Source: Candidatus Gastranaerophilales bacterium (lineage in GTDB: Bacteria; Cyanobacteriota; Vampirovibrionia; Gastranaerophilales; UBA9579). Taken from it: a stretch of DNA of 34,918 bases. Where the stretch lies: assembly GCA_028689995.1 (NCBI GenBank), contig JAQVCB010000021.1:1-34918 (forward strand). Direction: 5' to 3'. Every line of letters begins with the position of its first letter. Positions within the stretch are counted from its first letter, which is position 1. The position numbers and the translations under genes are program-made. The notes beneath the pieces were generated by a model. It was not told the DNA's origin. It worked only from the letters and a program-made list of their open reading frames with translations, and did no database searches. Positions 28,704 to 34,918 of the stretch are shown piece by piece.

Positions 28704-30812
28704 TTGGCCAGAGGTCAGGCTGCATTACCACCAATGAGTGAAGTAGTTCTTGGCATATTTGTTTTAGGACTCATCACTATCCTTATTGTTGAACTTCCTG
28801 CGTTTATTATTGACTTTTGCATAAGCTTAAATATCACCATAGGGATAGTTTTGCTTATGATTTCACTATATGTACAAAGACCACTGGAGCTTGCCGTTTT
28901 TCCTTCAATAATTCTCGTTGGAACTTTGTTCCGACTCTGTTTGAGTATTTCAGCTACAAGGCTTATTCTGGCTAAAGGAGAAGGTGGAGATGTAATTGAT
29001 GCATTTGGAAACTTCGTAACGGGCGGCAACCTGGTAGTTGGATGTGTAATATTTTTGATTATTACTATTGTGCAATTTCTGGTTATTACAAAGGGTGCAG
29101 AACGTATTGCTGAAGTTGCTGCAAGATTTGCCCTCGATGCTATGCCCGGAAAACAAATGACCATAGATGCCGATTTTAACGCAGGTCTGATTTCGCCTGA
29201 AGAAGCAATAAAAAAACGTGAAGACCTTCAAAGAGAATCCAGCCTGTTTGGTTCTATGGATGGTGCGATGAAATTTGTAAAAGGGGACACAATTGCAGGT
29301 ATAATTATTGTTATTATTAATATATTAGGCGGTTTAGCTATTGGAATGCTGCAAATGGGTCTTCCTTTCCCGGATGCTGTTAATATATTTACAAAATTAA
29401 CAATTGGTGAAGGATTAACTGCACAGCTACCTTCACTTTTAATGGCTATTTCCAGCGGTATTATTATGACAAGATCCACATCCTCAAGCTCCAGCCTTGC
29501 AAAAGATCTTTCAGCTCAGATAATGAGTAAACCCTACAGTCTTATATTTGCAGCTGCATTTCTGCTATTAATAACCTTCACATGTTTTATAACAGGTTTA
29601 CCCTGGTACTATTTTTTAGCTTTTACAATTATTTTATCCATCACAGCATTTACCGTATTTGTTTCAAGCGATGTCCAACAACAGTTAGGACAACTGGAAA
29701 ATGTAAAACAAAATATGCAGGATCTCGTTAATCCTAATAGAATGTATGAAAGACTGGGTGTCGACATTTTGGGTTTACAAGTGGGAACAAATCTGTTAGT
29801 AATTGCCGATCCTGAACAAGAAGGTCAACTTCTAGCCAAAGTAGCAGCACTTCGCCAAAGAATGACAGATGAACTTGGATATATTATTCCAAACATAAGA
29901 ATCATGGACAGTACAGCACTTGAACCTTTTGAATATTTAATTTCTATACGTAATAACTCTGTAGCAAAAGGGACTGTTTATCCAGATAGGCTCATGATAA
30001 TTGCAGATCAATGGGATTCAGCAGGATTAACCGTACCGAATGATGTAATTGTCGGAATTGATCCTACTTATTCAACACAAGCTTACTGGATAAAACCGGA
30101 TCAATTGAATAAAAACGCAAAAATAACGGCTGTTGATGCAACAGACGTTGTAGTAACACATTTACAGGAATGTGTACGCAAATATGTTGATGAAGTATTA
30201 ACTAAAACCGACGTACTAAAACTCATGGAACTTGTCAAAAGCCAGGATCCCACTCTTGTTAACGACCTTGTACCGGCAATTATCTCTACCAGTGACCTTC
30301 GCAAAATATTCGTAAATTTGATCAGAGAAAAAGTTTCAATAAAAGATATAATATTTATATTTGAAAGATTATGTGATTATGCAAGATTTTCTAAAGAGCC
30401 TGATATACTGTCAGAGAGACTACGTGCCTCATTAGGAAGACAAATTTGCATTAGTAATGCAACAGAAGACAAAATTTTATATGCTATCACTCTTTCTTCC
30501 ACTTGGGAAAAAACTCTTGATGATTCCTGTCAGAGAACTGAGCTTGGCACAATGTTCCTGCTTAATCCGCTTCAGGTGCAGGAACTTATTGAATCATCTG
30601 CATCAACATTAATGCGTGCACATCAGGCAATAGGTAATCAGCCGGTTATTTTATGTTCTCCAAGAATAAGACTTCCTCTTTACCAATTACTTGAAAGACA
30701 TATTCCAACAGTTGTTGTTGTTTCCTATAGCGAACTTATAACAGACATAAAAGTAGAAGCAATTGACACTATCGGTGATAATGAATTTTCTGATGATTAT
30801 GCCTTTAGCTAA
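28704..30812 (+). CDS. flhA: Flagellar export-gate protein FlhA
   Basis: LVGTLFRLCLSISATRLIL, RFALDAMPGKQMTIDADFNAGLI, GDTIAGIIIVIINILGGLAIG. TTG start with AAGGAGG. Confidence 0.95.
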   Translation: MARGQAALPPMSEVVLGIFVLGLITILIVELPAFIIDFCISLNITIGIVLLMISLYVQRPLELAVFPSIILVGTLFRLCLSISATRLILAKGEGGDVIDAFGNFVTGGNLVVGCVIFLIITIVQFLVITKGAERIAEVAARFALDAMPGKQMTIDADFNAGLISPEEAIKKREDLQRESSLFGSMDGAMKFVKGDTIAGIIIVIINILGGLAIGMLQMGLPFPDAVNIFTKLTIGEGLTAQLPSLLMAISSGIIMTRSTSSSSSLAKDLSAQIMSKPYSLIFAAAFLLLITFTCFITGLPWYYFLAFTIILSITAFTVFVSSDVQQQLGQLENVKQNMQDLVNPNRMYERLGVDILGLQVGTNLLVIADPEQEGQLLAKVAALRQRMTDELGYIIPNIRIMDSTALEPFEYLISIRNNSVAKGTVYPDRLMIIADQWDSAGLTVPNDVIVGIDPTYSTQAYWIKPDQLNKNAKITAVDATDVVVTHLQECVRKYVDEVLTKTDVLKLMELVKSQDPTLVNDLVPAIISTSDLRKIFVNLIREKVSIKDIIFIFERLCDYARFSKEPDILSERLRASLGRQICISNATEDKILYAITLSSTWEKTLDDSCQRTELGTMFLLNPLQVQELIESSASTLMRAHQAIGNQPVILCSPRIRLPLYQLLERHIPTVVVVSYSELITDIKVEAIDTIGDNEFSDDYAFS

Positions 30813-30845
30813 TCTCAAGAAAATTAAACCTGAATTAGAATAAAT

Positions 30846-32207
30846 TTGGAACTGGATATGATTGATCAAAATAAAGATAAATCAATAGAATACGTTAAAA
30901 ACAAAACCCTTGAAATTTTAAATAATACAGAAATTTACAAATATAAAGGGACAGTATCAAAGCTGCTCGGATTAACAGTGGAAGCAAAATTACCCGGACT
31001 TAAAATTGGTGATTTATGTTTTATTGAGACTCAAAAAGGAGAACCGAAAGCCGCTGAAGTAGTTGCATTCAAAGGTAATGTCGCCCAGATGCTTTTATTA
31101 TATGATGGTGCAGGTATTGGTCAAGGAAGCTGGGTAACCTCAACAGGATCCGCAATCACAGTACCTGTTGGAGATTTTCTTCTGGGTCGATTAATAAGTC
31201 CCTTGGGAGAACCACTTGATGGACAGCCTCTTGATACTTCTAATGCAAAATTTATCTCAGTTGAAGGCAATCCCCCAGATGCATTTACAAGACCAATTAT
31301 TAAAGACAAGTTTTCTACCGGAGTAAGGGCTATTGATTCACTTCTTACGTTCGGAGCAGGACAGCGTATGGGACTTTTTGCAGGCAGTGGTGTCGGAAAA
31401 AGCACAATGCTCGGAATGATAGCAAGAAATAGTGACGCTGATGTCAATGTAATGGCTCTAATAGGAGAACGTGGACGAGAAGTTAAAGAATTTATTGAAA
31501 ACAGTCTTGGTCCTATCGGTATGGCAAAATCAGTCCTTGTATGTTCTACAGGTGACCAACCTCCGCTTATCAGAATGAAAGCTCTCCAAACAGCAACCGC
31601 TATTTGTGAATATTTCAGAAATCAGGGCAAAAAAGTATTCCTGATGACAGATACTGTAACAAGATGTGCTATGGCAGGAAGAGAAGTTGGTCTTTCCATC
31701 GGAGAACCACCTACAATGAAAGGTTACCCTCCATCCATATTCTCATGGTTACAAAGAGTGCTTGAACGAACAGGAACTAGCCCCAAAGGCTCTATAACAG
31801 CTCTCTATACTGTGCTTATGGAAGGTGAAGACGTTAATGACCCAGTAGTAGATACTGTAAGAGGTATTGTTGACGGGCACGTGTTCTTATCCCGTAAAGT
31901 TGCAGAAATGAACCATTACCCTGCTATCGACGTATTGGGTAGCATAAGCAGGCTGTTTCCAGAAGTTACAGATCAGGAACATCAGTCTTCAGCCGCTAAG
32001 ATGCGAACAATCCTAGCTATATACAGAGAAAACAAGGATTTAATTGACGTTGGAATGTACCAAAAGGGTTCTAATCAAAAGTTAGATTTGGCAATTGATT
32101 TAATGCCCGATATAAACAAATTTTTAAGACAATCAATCAAAGATAGTGTCAATATGCATCACACCATTGATACTTTAAAAAGCATGATGGCAAATGTGGA
32201 TATTTAA
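30846..32207 (+). CDS. fliI: Flagellar export ATPase FliI (start could be ATG 30858)
   Basis: GLFAGSGVGKSTMLGMIARN Walker A, ALIGERGREVKEFIE, SRLFPEVTD. Confidence 0.96.
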   Translation: MELDMIDQNKDKSIEYVKNKTLEILNNTEIYKYKGTVSKLLGLTVEAKLPGLKIGDLCFIETQKGEPKAAEVVAFKGNVAQMLLLYDGAGIGQGSWVTSTGSAITVPVGDFLLGRLISPLGEPLDGQPLDTSNAKFISVEGNPPDAFTRPIIKDKFSTGVRAIDSLLTFGAGQRMGLFAGSGVGKSTMLGMIARNSDADVNVMALIGERGREVKEFIENSLGPIGMAKSVLVCSTGDQPPLIRMKALQTATAICEYFRNQGKKVFLMTDTVTRCAMAGREVGLSIGEPPTMKGYPPSIFSWLQRVLERTGTSPKGSITALYTVLMEGEDVNDPVVDTVRGIVDGHVFLSRKVAEMNHYPAIDVLGSISRLFPEVTDQEHQSSAAKMRTILAIYRENKDLIDVGMYQKGSNQKLDLAIDLMPDINKFLRQSIKDSVNMHHTIDTLKSMMANVDI

Positions 32208-32255
32208 ATAAATATAATTAAAATAATTTATAAAGACTTAAGGCTTATTTTACTA

Positions 32256-32305
32256 ACGAAAACTGATCGTTTTCGTTTCAGCTTTTCTCCACTCCCGCTC
32301 CGCGA
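32256..32305 (-). repeat. Dispersed AGCGGGAG-core intergenic repeat, copy B, with hairpin
   Basis: Minus strand CGCGGAGCGGGAGTGGAG...TGAAACGAAAACGATCAGTTTTCGT; hairpin ACGAAAAC-TGATC-GTTTTCGT (32256-32276). Confidence 0.6.
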
Positions 32306-32384
32306 ATCATATTAATAGAGGTTAAAATTTTCCTAAAATTTAATCAAAATATCATTAGGAAGATAAGAGACTAATACTCAATTA

Positions 32385-32458
32385 AAATTGGTTTTCGGTT
32401 TTCAGGTTGACAGTGTTTAATAAAGGTCGATATACACCCGAAAACACTATTCCAATTT
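32385..32458 (+). promoter_or_regulatory. Putative sigma-70 promoter inside an imperfect inverted repeat upstream of fliJ
   Basis: TTGACA (32407-32412)-N18-TATACA (32431-32436), flanked by AAATTGG-TTTTCGG (32385-32398) and CCGAAAA-N7-CCAATTT (32438-32458). Confidence 0.55.
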
Positions 32459-32480
32459 CAATTTGTTACAGGAATAAAAA

Positions 32481-32960
32481 ATGCCTTTTGTTTATAGATT
32501 ACAAAAGATATTAAATTTCAGAATTCAGAAAAAAGACGAACAAATTGAATTTGTAAAAAGAGCTGAAAGAGAAGTACAGAGAATACAGAATGATATCAAT
32601 AATAATAAAAACACAGTTTCAGTTTTGAGAAAAAGTATGCATTCAGCTCCTCACATAATGATGGAAAATTATGATCAATTCATTAAACATTTGTACGACA
32701 TCATAGACAAACTGGAAGAAGAGAAACTGGAAGCAATAGAAAAATTAAACGAAGAAAAAGCAAAATTAGTCGAACTGGAAAAAGCAGTTAAAGTACTGGA
32801 AAAACACAAAGAAAAAGCCTCCGCTGAGTATAAAGACGAAGAAAACAAAATAGAAATGAAAAGACTGGATGAAGTAGCAGGACTCAAACATTATGCAAAG
32901 ACACAGGAATCAATACTTGAAGAAATTGAAGCTGAAGGACTTAACCTGAATGAATATTGA
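32481..32960 (+). CDS. fliJ: Flagellar export protein FliJ-like coiled coil
   Basis: FVYRLQKILNFRIQKKDEQIEFVKRAEREV ... long charged coiled coil; follows fliI. Confidence 0.8.
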   Translation: MPFVYRLQKILNFRIQKKDEQIEFVKRAEREVQRIQNDINNNKNTVSVLRKSMHSAPHIMMENYDQFIKHLYDIIDKLEEEKLEAIEKLNEEKAKLVELEKAVKVLEKHKEKASAEYKDEENKIEMKRLDEVAGLKHYAKTQESILEEIEAEGLNLNEY

Positions 32961-33792
32961 ACAAATACAGATAACGGACAAACAAACTACTGATGGAAAT
33001 ACTGCTAATAATGAAGCGATTACTAATAATGCTAATATTGCGCCTAAAAGTGCTCAATCATTAGCATTTAAGTTGGAAATGCCTAACAATAAATCATTTA
33101 TAGATTTTTTAAGTTTGGGATTAGAAGATTTACAGGATGTTGAACAATTAGGTAATCCTGAACAATCAATTTCATTAGGCAAAATAAATAAATTAAATCC
33201 AACTTTAATCAAAAATCTTCAGGCTTTTGCTATGAAAAATAATATACCTCTAAGAATAAAGGATATTAATGATGCCAGATTGCTGGTATATTCTCAAAAT
33301 CTGTTTAATAACGGCAAAGAACCCGGCATAAAAATTAATGATATTGAAAAAAGTGATATTGATTTCTTAAAAAAATGTGCAGACAATCCAAATATTTTCA
33401 TAAATTCGATAAATCCTCAAAATATGTCGGTAAATTATACACTGAACAACAATAACAATATTGAAGGGCAACTCAAATCAGAAGAAGTGTCTTACAAAAG
33501 TCTTAATATTTCAAAAAGCCTTGTAAATCTCATAGATTATGCTTCTAAGACACAAAAACCTGTAAGACTTGATTTTGAAGGAAACTCGACAGTAATTCTA
33601 AAAGTTGATAAAGAAGGAAAACTGACAGCAGAGTTTATTTCCAGTGATAGGGCAATGGAAAGTCTCCTTAAGAATAGTATTCCACAACTTAGGAATAAAA
33701 TGGACAACGAAGGAATCCCTTACAAGAATATTTCCTATAAAGAACAATCTCAAAAAAATAATTCACAACAGGAGGAAAAATCCTATGAATGA
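32950..33792 (+). CDS. FliK-like hook-length control protein
   Basis: C-terminal LKVDKEGKLTAEFISSDRAMESLLKNSIPQLRNKMDNEGIPYKNISY resembles the FliK C-terminal domain; overlaps fliJ and the next CDS. Confidence 0.6.
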   Translation: MNIEQIQITDKQTTDGNTANNEAITNNANIAPKSAQSLAFKLEMPNNKSFIDFLSLGLEDLQDVEQLGNPEQSISLGKINKLNPTLIKNLQAFAMKNNIPLRIKDINDARLLVYSQNLFNNGKEPGIKINDIEKSDIDFLKKCADNPNIFINSINPQNMSVNYTLNNNNNIEGQLKSEEVSYKSLNISKSLVNLIDYASKTQKPVRLDFEGNSTVILKVDKEGKLTAEFISSDRAMESLLKNSIPQLRNKMDNEGIPYKNISYKEQSQKNNSQQEEKSYE

Positions 33793-34618
33793 TTCATTTA
33801 TAACAGCAACAAACAGCCAAAAAACCACTCTGGACTACATATCAATGTTAATACAAAATTCAACAAACCTTTATACTCCTGGATATAAGGAAGTAAAGGG
33901 TAATTTTAAAACCTGCCTTGACGGAATCAGCCTGGATGAAATGGATGTAAATATGGGACAGGGTAAATCAACACCAGGATTAGCTCCAGAGAATTTATTT
34001 ATTGAAGGAAAAGGTTTTTTTACACTAAAAAGACCTGATGGCAAAATAGTTTATGCAAGACTAGGTGATTTTAAGTTTGATGGAGAAGGCAATTACAAAA
34101 CAAAGTCAGGATGCGCTGTACAGGGATACATCCTGAACGATAACGGCGAAATAATGTCAAATCCTGCAACACAAAAGGCTGATCCACATTCTGCCACAAA
34201 CGCTGAAGGCGGACCAGCGATGATGGCAACAACAGATATAAAATTGTGGGTTGATCCATCTAATGGAAAATATCTTGGTAAATATGACGAATTTGAATTT
34301 AAAAATAACGGAATTTTATATGGAAAAGCAGATAAAGGAAAAACTGTAGTTCCTTTATATAAAGTGGCATTAACAGCTTTTACAAATCCTGCAGGGTTGA
34401 TGCAGATAGCTGATGGAAATTACATTGAAAATGCCGCTTCCGGCAAACCTGTAATGGCAAAAGCAGAAATAAGAAGCGGGCTGCTTGAGTCATCAAATGT
34501 TAGCTTTAAAACTACAGTAAACTATTTACAACAAGCCAAACTTCAACTTGATGTAATAAACAAATTAATCCAAACAAATAAACAACTTCTTGATGAAGCA
34601 ACAAAATTGATGCAGTAA
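33785..34618 (+). CDS. Flagellar hook/rod protein (FlgE/FlgF/FlgG family)
   Basis: MLIQNSTNLYTPGYKEVKGNF, LFIEGKGFFTLKRPDGKIVYARLGDFKFDGEGNYKTKSGCAVQGY, SNVSFKTTVNYLQQAKLQLDV. Start reset to ATG 33785 (AGGAGG upstream) from ORF start 33644. Confidence 0.85.
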   Translation: MNDSFITATNSQKTTLDYISMLIQNSTNLYTPGYKEVKGNFKTCLDGISLDEMDVNMGQGKSTPGLAPENLFIEGKGFFTLKRPDGKIVYARLGDFKFDGEGNYKTKSGCAVQGYILNDNGEIMSNPATQKADPHSATNAEGGPAMMATTDIKLWVDPSNGKYLGKYDEFEFKNNGILYGKADKGKTVVPLYKVALTAFTNPAGLMQIADGNYIENAASGKPVMAKAEIRSGLLESSNVSFKTTVNYLQQAKLQLDVINKLIQTNKQLLDEATKLMQ

Positions 34619-34659
34619 GACTTATATAAAATTCACAGAGAGAGGTAAATGTCTTTAAG

Positions 34660-34803
34660 AAGACCACTGTAAAAGCGAAAGCCGTGCAGAGCAAGCGAAG
34701 CGGGAGCGTTAAAAGTGAAACGATGAGTTTTACTTTTAAAAACTCATTCGGGCTTTACCCGATCGTAGCGGCTGTAGGCTCCCATATAAAAAAAAGACCA
34801 CTG
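34660..34803 (+). repeat. Dispersed AGCGGGAG-core repeat, copy A, with hairpin, bounded by 10-bp direct repeats
   Basis: AAGACCACTG at 34660-34669 and 34794-34803; GCGAAGCGGGAGCG (34695-34708); hairpin ATGAGTTTT-N7-AAAACTCAT (34723-34747). Confidence 0.55.
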
Positions 34804-34815
34804 CACATGGTTTTA

Positions 34816-34824
34816 TGGTATAAT
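34816..34824 (+). promoter_or_regulatory. Extended -10 promoter element
   Basis: TGGTATAAT, ~30 nt upstream of ATG 34854. Confidence 0.5.
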
Positions 34825-34853
34825 GCAGTCATAGATTAGATTTAGAGGTGGAT

Positions 34854-34918
34854 ATGACTACATTTTTTATGATAGGTGTTGCTGATAAAATTAAAAATAA
34901 TAAAATAGTTGCAGTTGG
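34854..34918 (+). CDS. Start of a CDS truncated by the window end
   Basis: ATG with AGAGGTGG upstream; MTTFFMIGVADKIKNNKIVAV open to the end. Confidence 0.5.
   Translation, partial: MTTFFMIGVADKIKNNKIVAV

Noticed and set aside
33644-33784. N-terminal extension of the FlgE/G-like ORF
   Set aside because: It overlaps the end of the FliK-like CDS; AGGAGG precedes ATG 33785 and the standard rod-protein N-terminus starts there.
1-34918. CRISPR array, tRNA or rRNA genes
   Set aside because: No regularly spaced repeats with spacers, no tRNA cloverleaf signature, no rRNA-like conserved sequence seen on either strand.

Overview
AT-rich bacterial chromosomal window with three blocks. (1) A metabolic/housekeeping block: 2-oxoacid:ferredoxin oxidoreductase korA (5'-truncated, open upstream) and korB, a HAD-like protein, a VKOR-DsbA fusion, queH, lpdA, holB and holA. 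(2) A classical fatty-acid/phospholipid cluster on the minus strand (yceD-rpmF-plsX-fabH-fabD-fabG-acpP-fabF), followed by a TPR protein, a winged-helix protein, leuD and leuB. (3) A flagellar basal-body/export cluster: FliK-like, two FlgF/G-like, flgB, flgC, SLT transglycosylase, fliE, fliF, a non-canonical protein in the fliG slot, fliH, flhA, fliI, fliJ, a second FliK-like protein and a third rod/hook-like protein. No rRNA, tRNA or CRISPR array was recognised. The signals most worth following up are: a ~464-bp unit with a solo GIY-YIG gene between inverted copies of a GTCATTGCGAGC...GCGAAGCAATCT repeat; a dispersed intergenic repeat with a conserved AGCGGGAG core and a hairpin of different sequence 15-16 nt away; a multi-stem candidate ncRNA after leuB; a perfect 12-bp hairpin sequestering the Shine-Dalgarno of the HAD gene; a promoter nested in an inverted repeat before fliJ; and the unusual fliG-slot protein. 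All assignments come from reading sequence and motifs; no database search was run.
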